Shown here one piece after another: positions 16,763 to 23,528 of a DNA stretch of 64,000 nt. Each line of letters begins with the position of its first letter. The first letter of the stretch is position 1. The stretch lies in NCBI RefSeq assembly GCF_011030405.1, contig NZ_JAAJTJ010000008.1, forward strand, positions 87,591-151,590. The letters are read 5' to 3'. Under the pieces are notes generated by a model. It did not search any database. It had not been told where the DNA came from and was given only the letters and a program-made list of their open reading frames with translations. This DNA comes from Parapedobacter sp. SGR-10. GTDB taxonomy: Bacteria; Bacteroidota; Bacteroidia; Sphingobacteriales; Sphingobacteriaceae. The translations under genes were made by a program, and so were the position numbers.

Positions 16763-17383
16763 TCAGTTATCCCCTATCCAATCCGCCAAAGCATATATTG
16801 TAGAAAGATGTCTCCGCCGGGATTCTACCTTATCGCTGCTGTTACCTTCAATCGTGATCAGGTATTGCTCCTGCACACCTTTGACCAAGCCAACATGGTT
16901 GATACGTCTGGCGGTGGGGCTGTAGATGCCGAAAATGTCGGCGTAGTGTATGTTATTTTGTAGAGACGCAACATCCCCGAAAATTCGGGACAAGCTTTGC
17001 GTCTCTACGATGGTCGCTGATGTAGATCGCATTGCGCCATACGTCCTCGCCTTAGGGAACAGTGCCGGGCTCCAGGGGTTGCGGGGTTGGGATAGCCCGG
17101 CCTGTCCGTAGCACCAGGATACAAAGGCAGCGCACCACTGATGGCCTTTGCCCAGATGGGTGTACCGCAGGTATTCTTCTACCCTTTTGCCATCGTTATG
17201 GCCTGTGGCCTCGCGTACGCCGATTTCGTTTTGGGCGATGTGGAGGATTCTATCTCGTAGAGACGCAATCCGCCAGTAGTCGGACACAGTGCATTGCGTC
17301 TCTACATAGCGATTGCCAGTCCCCACAGCACTGCATACAGCAATAAGAAGAAGACCGAAAAATAAAGGATACACTGTTGCCAT
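16763..17383 (-). CDS. CHAP-like (TIGR02594-type) secreted peptidase/amidase carrying two in-frame repeat insertions
   Basis: 206 residues from ATG 17383. An N-terminal hydrophobic signal (MATVYPLFFGLLLIAVC) leads to a domain with EIGVREATGHNDGKRVEEYL, the catalytic-Cys motif HQWCAAFVSWCYGQAGL, NPWSPALFP, and INHVGLV with the candidate catalytic His. A cell-wall cleaving role is inferred from this family. Two family A palindromes lie in frame: one (17257-17305) between signal and domain encodes VETQCTVSDYWRIASL, the other (16960-17008) in a loop encodes VETQSLSRIFGDVASL. Both keep the frame open. The start overlaps the upstream gene by 82 bp, part of it repeat-derived. Confidence 0.75.
   Translation of the reverse strand: MATVYPLFFGLLLIAVCSAVGTGNRYVETQCTVSDYWRIASLRDRILHIAQNEIGVREATGHNDGKRVEEYLRYTHLGKGHQWCAAFVSWCYGQAGLSQPRNPWSPALFPKARTYGAMRSTSATIVETQSLSRIFGDVASLQNNIHYADIFGIYSPTARRINHVGLVKGVQEQYLITIEGNSSDKVESRRRHLSTIYALADWIGDN
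16960..17008. repeat. Palindromic repeat, family A copy 3 (in CDS)
   Basis: 49 nt: arms GTAGAGACGCAA/TTGCGTCTCTAC with a 25-nt centre that contains its own palindrome (CCCGAAAATTCGGG). The same centre occurs in copy 8 at 58053. Confidence 0.9.
17257..17305. repeat. Palindromic repeat, family A copy 4 (in CDS)
   Basis: 49 nt with the usual arms. The centre holds CCGCCAGTAGTCGGACA, which also occurs at 50365-50381 and, as a palindromic relative, at 5158-5174. Its right edge supplies the stop codon (TAG, 17304-17302) of the upstream membrane protein. Confidence 0.9.
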
Positions 17384-17742
17384 GATGATAGTTGGTTGAA
17401 ATGTGAACGAAATTGTTTTCTGAATACCTTGAAAGGCTGCCAGAGCAGTTCCTGCAACCACAGGCTGCACAGGATGGCGACAAAGCCGCCAATAAGACCA
17501 AACAGTAGTACGGACAGTATACCGATGTCCAATATGCCCGCAGCAGGATCAAGCATTTGCAGGATCGGGCCGGACACGACAAAGAGGGTCAATAAACCGA
17601 TCAGGAGACCAACCTGTAGGGGCAAAACATCTTTTGCCCATCTTAAGAAGCGATGTATGTCCATATAGCCCGGTAAAGGCAGTTTCATTTTCTCTGATCT
17701 GTCCCGGACAAACCATGAGGTCTGATGTTGTAGTGTATTCAT
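17302..17742 (-). CDS. Multi-pass membrane protein, unknown function
   Basis: 146 residues with three or four hydrophobic helices (about 40-60, 70-95, 118-146), lacking recognisable motifs. Part of the first cytoplasmic/helix boundary, WAKDVLPL, is encoded by a family B palindrome (17616-17639), and the stop codon comes from a family A palindrome. The true C-terminus before repeat insertion is therefore uncertain. It overlaps the start of the peptidase gene, so the pair is probably co-translated. A holin-like partner for the peptidase is conceivable but unproven. Confidence 0.6.
   Translation of the reverse strand: MNTLQHQTSWFVRDRSEKMKLPLPGYMDIHRFLRWAKDVLPLQVGLLIGLLTLFVVSGPILQMLDPAAGILDIGILSVLLFGLIGGFVAILCSLWLQELLWQPFKVFRKQFRSHFNQLSSWQQCILYFSVFFLLLYAVLWGLAIAM
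17616..17639. repeat. Palindromic repeat, family B (in CDS)
   Basis: GTAGGGGCAAAA/TTTTGCCC arms around CATC. Related copies lie at 29038-29062, 29090-29127, 30286-30310 and 30337-30377. Read on the minus strand it encodes WAKDVLPL, the same frame as WAKYFLPL in the SusC leader. Confidence 0.8.
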
Positions 17743-17798
17743 TTTTTTTGATATTTGTTGGGACGTATCGTATACGCCCGATGTGAAATTGTAAATTT

Positions 17799-17826
17799 GT
17801 AGAGACGCAAAGCATTGCGTCTCTAC
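17799..17826. repeat. Palindromic repeat, family A copy 5
   Basis: 28 nt with perfect 12-nt arms and a 4-nt centre, between DUF6266 (stop 17843) and the membrane protein gene. A possible processing or attenuation hairpin in the shared transcript. Confidence 0.9.
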
Positions 17827-17842
17827 GTGATGCCGATCCTGA

Positions 17843-18484
17843 TTACGACAGGGTGATCTCGCCGAGGTAGTGACTGGCCGAGGTCTTGACCCCGTTGCGG
17901 TGGCCGGTAAATACCCACCCTACGATGCGGTCACCTGCATATACATCCGGCAGCTGGAAGTCCAGCTGGCCATCTGCCCGGGTGCCCGACTCCAGTATAC
18001 TGAAGAAGGTCCTTTCGACATTGTACAGCAGCAGGATGACCGAGTCGTCGCCAAAGGCATTGAAACGGTTGGTCACCGTATCCCAGGTCATGCTGATCTC
18101 CCGCGGTGCGGTCTCCTGCCATTGCACGCCCATGAGGTTGCCCAGACTTCCCCTGGCGATGCTTACGGCCGCATAGTCCAGCTCAAAATCGGGGTAGTCG
18201 CCCACGATGCCATGCTTCAGCAGATACTGCATCGCCTTGTTGTACCCGGTGGACTTGGACTGCTGGACATCCGAATAGCCCAGATTGAGCAGGTCCATGA
18301 TCGGTGACAGAAAAGCGACAGCCAGCCGAAAACGTGCCTGCTGTGCCAATTGATCTTCGGAAGCATTTCTCTTGCTTGGCCTGGCCAAACTGCGTACATA
18401 ATCTACATTGCGCCAGTTGCTCCCTATCACGTTGCCCACCTTTCCCGAATAGGCTCCATGAATTCCTTTTAAAAATCTTGCCAT
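17843..18484 (-). CDS. DUF6266 family protein
   Basis: 213 residues, no signal peptide. The N-terminus ARFLKGIHGAYSGKVGNVIG and the SLARPSKRNASEDQLAQQ segment with RFRLAVAFLSP are the marks of DUF6266, a family of unknown function frequent in Sphingobacteriaceae. The rest is predicted beta-rich. It starts at ATG 18484 and is followed by the membrane protein and peptidase, so the set may be a small envelope or phage-derived module. Upstream is the 11-nt-period array. Confidence 0.8.
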   Translation of the reverse strand: MARFLKGIHGAYSGKVGNVIGSNWRNVDYVRSLARPSKRNASEDQLAQQARFRLAVAFLSPIMDLLNLGYSDVQQSKSTGYNKAMQYLLKHGIVGDYPDFELDYAAVSIARGSLGNLMGVQWQETAPREISMTWDTVTNRFNAFGDDSVILLLYNVERTFFSILESGTRADGQLDFQLPDVYAGDRIVGWVFTGHRNGVKTSASHYLGEITLS

Positions 18485-18672
18485 TGTTCTTTTTTTTTAA
18501 AATGTTAAACCATTTGCCTGCATGCTAAGGCGTTGTTTTTGATATCAAGGGCTAAGGTAAAAGGCGACCGGTCACTGGTAAACTTTTGGAACAATTTGGG
18601 ACAATTTAGGCCTATATAGGACAGTCTGTCTCAAAAAAAGCAGCTCGTTATCAGCTTGAAGGGCATCAGATA

Positions 18673-18898
18673 TTCGGGTCTGCTCCGACAATACTTCGAG
18701 ATTTGTTCGGGTCCTCTCCGAGACTGCTTCGGCCCATCTTCGGGTCACGTTCGGCAAGTCTTCGGCTGCGCTTCGGGTCGGAGTCGAAGCCCACCCGAAG
18801 CCATGCCGAACAACAGTCGAACGAGTCCGGAGGCAGTACCGGAGCAAGGCCAAACCTATCCCGAACGATCCACGATCCCTACCCGAAGCCAGCCCGAA
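18673..18898. repeat. Inverted array of 5-nt motifs with an exact 11-nt period
   Basis: TTCGG-type motifs begin at 18673, 18684, 18695, 18706, 18717, 18728, 18739, 18750, 18761 and 18772 (TTCGG, TTCGA or TCCGA). After a centre near 18785, CCGAA-type motifs begin at 18795, 18806, 18817, 18828, 18839, 18850, 18861, 18872, 18883 and 18894, some degenerate. Start of left unit plus end of right unit is 37571 for each clear pair, so the halves pair in register. The gap 18485-18909 holds no convincing gene. Confidence 0.85.
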
Positions 18899-18909
18899 GG
18901 CGCAGTGCA

Positions 18910-19215
18910 TCATATCCTACCCCTACGCTTGCTTTCGCGGATCTGTTCCTCCAGATCTTCGAGATAGTAGTAGTGGCGATTACCAAGTATACGGGGCAAT
19001 AGCCGACCCTCCTTGACAAAACGATAGTAGGTCGAGCGGGATATCCCCAGTATATCCATGACCTCGACGACACTCAACAAAGGCCTTGCCTTAGTCCCGG
19101 ACACGACTTTTTCGTCCTGCCGGACAGACAAAGTAAGAGATGCATCTTTCAACAATTGGTAGATAGCTTCCAACAGGAGACAGACCCGTTGAAGCAGATG
19201 AAATAGATTAGCCAT
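18910..19215 (-). CDS. Small helix-turn-helix protein (excisionase/HTH_17-like)
   Basis: 101 residues. The C-terminal half carries LLSVVEVMDILGISRSTYYRFVKEGRLLPRI, a MerR/excisionase-type winged helix, then a basic tail (ESKRRGRI). The N-terminal half is a probable dimerising helix. The motif array starts 12 bp after its stop, so it is a candidate DNA binder for that array or for the DUF6266 promoter. Divergent from nothing; upstream lies the LytTR gene in the same orientation. Confidence 0.78.
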   Translation of the reverse strand: MANLFHLLQRVCLLLEAIYQLLKDASLTLSVRQDEKVVSGTKARPLLSVVEVMDILGISRSTYYRFVKEGRLLPRILGNRHYYYLEDLEEQIRESKRRGRI

Positions 19216-19305
19216 GATAAATTAGATTAAGCGATCATAGGCCGAATCCCACATTTCACTATAATCTTAGGTTTACTGATTTGTCTTTTGGCGAGATACG
19301 GGATA

Positions 19306-20262
19306 TCAACAAGCGACCGTGCTGTCCCATCCCACCTGCACCAAAAGATGTCTATGTTCAAAATGTTGCGCTACATTCTTTCTTAGATCTTTACTGACGT
19401 TGAGCATCGACGCCGCCTCCAGGTCATCGATATCCATACCCGCCGCAAAGGAGTCCATCACTTCGGTATCCAGTTGGAGCCGGTACTTCGACCGTGCCGA
19501 ATGGCCTACATGCCACATGTTGACATAGAAGCCTTTGCGTATCTGCACGAACCAGTCGCCTACCGGCCACTCGCGAAGGATGCTCCGGGTGTGTGTCCCG
19601 TAGACCTTCTCTCCGGATATAAGATAAAGTACGGATCCCTGCCTACTGAACCGTGCAAACAATATCGTATACAGCACGACCTGCGGCCTGGGATCCTTAG
19701 GTGCGGCAAATGACAGAGGGATAGGCCCGGCCGAAGCCTCGGGCGGTATGGCCTTTACCTCCTCATCCTCCTTTCGTGTATAGTGCCGCAGTACAAACCT
19801 GACTACGCCCGATACGATCCGGTCGATCAGCCGCAAAAACAGGGCATCGCCGGGACGACGGTAGACCATGGCCGCGTAGCCGCCCACGCAGGCCAGGAAT
19901 ATCCACAAGCCGCTTTTCAGATAGCCCGCCTGCCAAAGGGTCAGCTGCTGCTGCATGAATACGATATGCAGCATGAACAGGTGCAGCAGCACGATCGGCA
20001 GGATAGCAACCGCAAAGTAGCCAACATCGTACCATCCGTGTCTTTCATGCAGCCTTTGGTCTATACGGAATACAAAGAAAAAGTAGTAGCTCAGGGATAT
20101 CCAGACGATGTATCCCCACAGCAGTGCAATGGTTACTATCCAGAAAAGCCAAAAGGAAGGTGCAGACAGGTAGTGCCCAAATCTCCAGAACTTGGTGTTG
20201 GTATTGATCAGGTAAGCGACAACGACCGATCCCACAAGTGTCTTTGCTGCCAATGCTCTCAT
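19306..20262 (-). CDS. LytTR-domain transcriptional regulator with membrane N-terminus
   Basis: 318 residues. Four hydrophobic helices (about 8-23, 35-64, 82-105, 120-132) are followed by a cytoplasmic linker and a C-terminal LytTR-like DNA-binding domain (YLISGEKVYGTHTRSILREW, then FVQIRKGFYVNMWHV). A membrane-anchored one-component regulator is inferred; such genes are frequent in Sphingobacteriaceae. The GAACAATTCACAAG and TTGTAATTATTACAATT (20337-20353) stretch before its start contains a palindrome that could be an operator. The next 1.1 kb upstream is non-coding. Confidence 0.75.
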   Translation of the reverse strand: MRALAAKTLVGSVVVAYLINTNTKFWRFGHYLSAPSFWLFWIVTIALLWGYIVWISLSYYFFFVFRIDQRLHERHGWYDVGYFAVAILPIVLLHLFMLHIVFMQQQLTLWQAGYLKSGLWIFLACVGGYAAMVYRRPGDALFLRLIDRIVSGVVRFVLRHYTRKEDEEVKAIPPEASAGPIPLSFAAPKDPRPQVVLYTILFARFSRQGSVLYLISGEKVYGTHTRSILREWPVGDWFVQIRKGFYVNMWHVGHSARSKYRLQLDTEVMDSFAAGMDIDDLEAASMLNVSKDLRKNVAQHFEHRHLLVQVGWDSTVAC

Positions 20263-20413
20263 GCTCGGTTAGAGGTTTGTTTGCGAACAATTCACAAGAT
20301 AGCAAAAAACAACTTATAAAGCAATTTTATTTCCCCAATTGTAATTATTACAATTAAAAAACAACCTCTCTGCCTGAAAGGCAAACGCATCTATTTTGTC
20401 TGTATTATAATGG

Positions 20414-21173
20414 TAAAAACGGAGGGTTATTTTATTCAATTAAATCCTGTTTATTCCACCCCACTTCCTCTCCGTCTTCATAGCCAGACGGGCCTAGTCC
20501 TTGGAAAGCACCCAAGGACCAAGGTGCTGTGCCCATTTCAAGGCATCCTGCCGCACAATTCCGAGGCTCAATAGCCCTGCAACTGCTGCCCTTGGTTTTG
20601 TCTCCCTAGGGCCTTTGCCCTCAATCCCATAGACAAAACTGAACGGAGCTAGGGGCATCCCACCGCTCAGTCTCCCGTTGCAGGGCTATTCCTGCCGATG
20701 CTGGTGAAATGGGCGTGCGCAGTCCACAACGCTTGGCTTTACCTGCACATCAATACGTTGTCTGCAAGCCAGCGTAAGAAGCGTCATACGAGGTCTCCAC
20801 TCCTCCAAACCCTACACACTGGACTTGTATGACTTGCATTGTGCAAAATGTACGGACAGAAAGACAGGAGTTCCACGGGCTTGCTGTCCAAATGAATCAA
20901 GGTCGTTTTTGAGGATAGTGCATCAACAAGAGCCTATACTAAAAGCACTGTCCGTACAAATACTTAAAATGCCGCCTCCGGATATTTGACAATAGCAGGA
21001 TGATGCACTAACATTGTGTCAAATGTCCGAAGCGGCGAGTTTTTTGGGTACTTTTTAGCGGAAACCACGAAGTAGCATGAGTGCCAATGAAAACAGACAC
21101 TCACGAATAAAAAGTACCTGCCCGTCCGGCATGAGGACAAAGAAAAACTGACTAAATTAACCCTCCGTTTTTA
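20414..21173. ncRNA. Large hairpin-rich non-coding element, copy 1
   Basis: Bounded by a perfect 16-bp inverted repeat (TAAAAACGGAGGGTTA, 20414-20429; complement 21158-21173). Inside are nested perfect stems: 20531-20540/20705-20714 (10 bp), 20570-20583/20677-20690 (14 bp), GTTTTGTCT/AGACAAAAC near 20595/20631 (9 bp), 20849-20859/20948-20958 (11 bp), 20916-20925/21001-21010 (10 bp) and 21047-21057/21108-21118 (11 bp). No frame of 60 codons occurs on either strand. A diverged homologue lies inverted at 61533-62176. The RNA-bearing strand is uncertain; minus would match the plus strand of copy 2. It could instead be a non-autonomous mobile element. Confidence 0.7.
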
Positions 21174-21306
21174 GCCTATCCCTAGACTACAATAAGATGC
21201 CATACCTGGTTTCTTTCTCCCACTTATGTAGGTATGCCTGGGTGGCATACGAATAATACCCCGTGCGCTATCGTGACGTACGACCTTACCGTGTTTTTCC
21301 ACAAAT

Positions 21307-21341
21307 CTACCGACTCGTCGGCCAAACCTACCGACTTGTCG
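21307..21341. promoter_or_regulatory. Phased direct repeats upstream of 21432
   Basis: CTACCGACTCGTCG (21307-21320) and CTACCGACTTGTCG (21328-21341) differ by one base and are 21 bp apart, two helical turns. Each contains CGAC-N2-GTCG dyad symmetry. A TATTTG-like -7 sequence lies about 50 bp downstream. A likely regulator-binding pair. Confidence 0.55.
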
Positions 21342-21431
21342 TGATTTGCTTTGTGTACTTTTTCGGACTTGCTTTTATTTGCAGCGTGTTGCAACACATG
21401 AATTGATTATAAACTAAAAAAAACACAGAAA

Positions 21432-21824
21432 ATGAAACACACCTTTGACAATGCAGGCGTGGCCTCCGTACAGGCTGCCCTGCTCTCGCTTCCCACGAAC
21501 GAACGGGAGCTGGAACTACAGGCTATCCGCGACGACTTCCGGGCATGGATGGCTGCGCATTTTGACCTCAGTGCTTCGCAGCTCCAACAGCTGGATGACA
21601 TGCCGGCCGCATTCCGCCAGCACGTGGCAGACCACATCGCCGACACGTGGGCGAGCGGGAGCCTGATCGCTTTCTTCAAAGAGCCGACGGTGTCCGCCCG
21701 ACACCATGAGCCCCGTGACAAGGATTTCATCATCTTCCCCAAGAAGCGGCAGGTCTACAACATGGACACCCATGCCCTGGACGAAGAGACCGGACTCGAC
21801 ATCCGGATCCTGTACAGGGATTAG
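21432..21824 (+). CDS. Hypothetical protein
   Basis: 130 residues, acidic, no signal or membrane segment, and of no recognised family. The first two thirds look helical (NERELELQAIRDDFRAWMAAHF), with the C-terminal part more beta-like (DFIIFPKKRQVYNMD). It starts at ATG 21432, downstream of phased direct repeats, and is followed after 84 bp by a Crp/Fnr-type regulator on the same strand. GC content is noticeably higher than in the capsule genes. Confidence 0.65.
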   Translation: MKHTFDNAGVASVQAALLSLPTNERELELQAIRDDFRAWMAAHFDLSASQLQQLDDMPAAFRQHVADHIADTWASGSLIAFFKEPTVSARHHEPRDKDFIIFPKKRQVYNMDTHALDEETGLDIRILYRD

Positions 21825-21908
21825 GACTTTTATTTTGCGCTACACCACCGCCATGTACCGAATCCCATGGCGGTTGGTTTTGTTGTACAGCCCTATTATC
21901 CCCCCGCC

Positions 21909-22511
21909 ATGTCCACACTACGTGCCAACAATCCCGGACTGTGCTTTCTGATCAGCTATTGGTCCAGGTACTGCACGCTCGAGCCCTGGCATACGGACTG
22001 GGCAAAGCAGCATATCCGTGTCCCGGACAGCCTGCGCAAAGGTCAGGCACTATACCTCGAGGGCGAACGCCAAAAGAACGTCTACCTCGTCGCACGCGGA
22101 CTGCTCGCCCGTGTGCGCTACAACGACAAGGGAAAGCGGCAGATCCTGAGCGTGGCACTGCCGGGTATGGCGCTGATGACGACAGATCACCTGTACAGCC
22201 GTACGCCGAGTAAAGGGGATATCGTGGTACTGCGATCAAACAGTATCATCATAGAAATTCCCTATCGTGCGATCAAGGATTTTAAGGAAAGAGAACCACA
22301 TATCGACACCCTGATCGATGTACTGGGCAATAAGAAGCGAAAACAGCTAGCCAGACTGCGATCGGTCACACACGGCCATAAACCCTACCTGTGCTATCAA
22401 CATTTTATCACGCAGATGCCCGACCTTTTCCAGACATTAAAACATGCCGAGGTAGCTGATCTATTGGGCATCTCCCTGTCGACGGTACTACGGGGATACA
22501 AAAATCTGTAA
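21909..22511 (+). CDS. Crp/Fnr-type cyclic-nucleotide-binding-fold regulator
   Basis: About 200 residues. A cupin-like CNB domain (SLRKGQALYLEGERQKNVYLVARGLLARVRY) with strands to about residue 120 is followed by a C-terminal helical part ending HAEVADLLGISLSTVLRGYKNL, a helix-turn-helix like those of Bacteroidota Crp-like proteins. The cNMP phosphate-cassette RS/E pattern is not evident, so the ligand is unknown. ATG 21909 is preferred to the in-frame 21867 because the domain begins there. Precedes the MauE-like gene. Confidence 0.75.
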   Translation: MSTLRANNPGLCFLISYWSRYCTLEPWHTDWAKQHIRVPDSLRKGQALYLEGERQKNVYLVARGLLARVRYNDKGKRQILSVALPGMALMTTDHLYSRTPSKGDIVVLRSNSIIIEIPYRAIKDFKEREPHIDTLIDVLGNKKRKQLARLRSVTHGHKPYLCYQHFITQMPDLFQTLKHAEVADLLGISLSTVLRGYKNL

Positions 22512-22613
22512 ATCTACAAAACACACCCAAAAACAGTGTCACCATTGACGCCAAAAACGACCATAATGTATTTCGACCTTTGAAATGTAGATATTCAATA
22601 AAAGGCAACATTT

Positions 22614-23144
22614 ATGAAAACTGTCGATATACATACACGATCACGAAGCCAACGATCAGGGGACTGGCTGTCTTCCCGATGGAGGACAGCCAGATCCCTG
22701 AACACAAAGCAAACCCTCATCACCTGTACCGTACTGCTTACGATACTGCTTTTTATGTACACTGCGGTGAGCAAGCTATTGGAGTATGACAAGTTCGTCT
22801 TTCAGATGCGCCGTGTACCCCTACCCTTCATGCAATCGTGGGCTCCTTTTATCGGGCGCGCAATACCATTGGTTGAACTGGTACTGGTAGGCTTACTTTT
22901 TATAGACAGAACCCGTTATTGGGGGTTGATATGTTCACTACTGCTGATGGTATCCTTCGAAATCTACATCCTTTGGATGAAGATATTGGAAATACAGACA
23001 GGTGTCCGGCTGCCCTGTTCGTGCGGTGGGATAGTCTCAAAAATGAACTGGACAGAACACCTGCTGTTTAATGCCGTCTTCGTCTGCTTGTTAGCCCTAT
23101 CCGTTTACTATGAGCGGAAAAAGAGGCGATCCAAAACTGCTTAG
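22614..23144 (+). CDS. MauE/DoxX-like redox membrane protein
   Basis: 176 residues with four membrane helices (about 35-50, 75-98, 103-122, 145-165) and a CSCGG motif in the third loop (LPCSCGGIVSKMNWTEHL). This is typical of the MauE family, which supports disulfide chemistry and maturation of exported proteins. Directly upstream (44 bp) of a small secreted DUF6520 protein with two cysteines and convergent with a TlpA-like thioredoxin gene, suggesting a shared periplasmic thiol function. A basic N-terminal extension of about 35 residues is unusual; a later start is possible. Confidence 0.8.
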   Translation: MKTVDIHTRSRSQRSGDWLSSRWRTARSLNTKQTLITCTVLLTILLFMYTAVSKLLEYDKFVFQMRRVPLPFMQSWAPFIGRAIPLVELVLVGLLFIDRTRYWGLICSLLLMVSFEIYILWMKILEIQTGVRLPCSCGGIVSKMNWTEHLLFNAVFVCLLALSVYYERKKRRSKTA

Positions 23145-23188
23145 GAATTTTTAATCCTATATTTTTTAACCCTTTAATTTTTATAGCC

Positions 23189-23482
23189 ATGAAAAAGCTA
23201 CGTTTAAAATCAAAAATCCTGCTGGGTGCCATCCTGATGGGTGGCATGGCAGCAGGTGCACATGCATTTTCTAACCTGCCAAATCCTGCCGACCCTACGT
23301 ACAGATGGACGTCCTCTCCGGATGCACCTAACCATCCTTCGGAAGTTCTTGACAATGCTACGGCCGAGACAGCCAAGGGTTACTTTGAATGTGACGGAGA
23401 TGGGGAGACATGTGCAACAGGAACCCTCGTTTCGGGCGATCCGGGATCACCCGCCACCGCCGAAATCAAACTGGAGGAATAG
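23189..23482 (+). CDS. Small exported DUF6520 family protein
   Basis: 97 residues. A clear signal peptide (MKKLRLKSKILLGAILMGGM, cleavage after AHA) leads to a 70-residue acidic mature part with exactly two cysteines, C70 and C77 (ECDGDGETCATG). The family is found next to MauE genes in Sphingobacteriaceae; its function is unknown. The spacing of 44 bp after the MauE-like gene suggests an operon. The cysteine pair makes it a plausible substrate for the neighbouring redox proteins. Confidence 0.8.
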   Translation: MKKLRLKSKILLGAILMGGMAAGAHAFSNLPNPADPTYRWTSSPDAPNHPSEVLDNATAETAKGYFECDGDGETCATGTLVSGDPGSPATAEIKLEE

Positions 23483-23528
23483 TGTGTTAACCGACATCCT
23501 CCAAAATCGCGAAACCAAGGATATGAGT

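Noticed and set aside
16960..17305. Target-site duplications around family A repeats
   Set aside because: Flanking dinucleotides of the nine copies were compared and do not match, so no duplication is claimed.
18640..18910. CRISPR array
   Set aside because: The 11-nt period with 5-nt motifs has no repeat-spacer structure, and no cas gene is in the window.
18572..18913. 113-codon minus-strand frame across the 11-nt array
   Set aside because: The frame is a by-product of the array; 11-nt period is not compatible with coding selection, and the ends are not protein-like.
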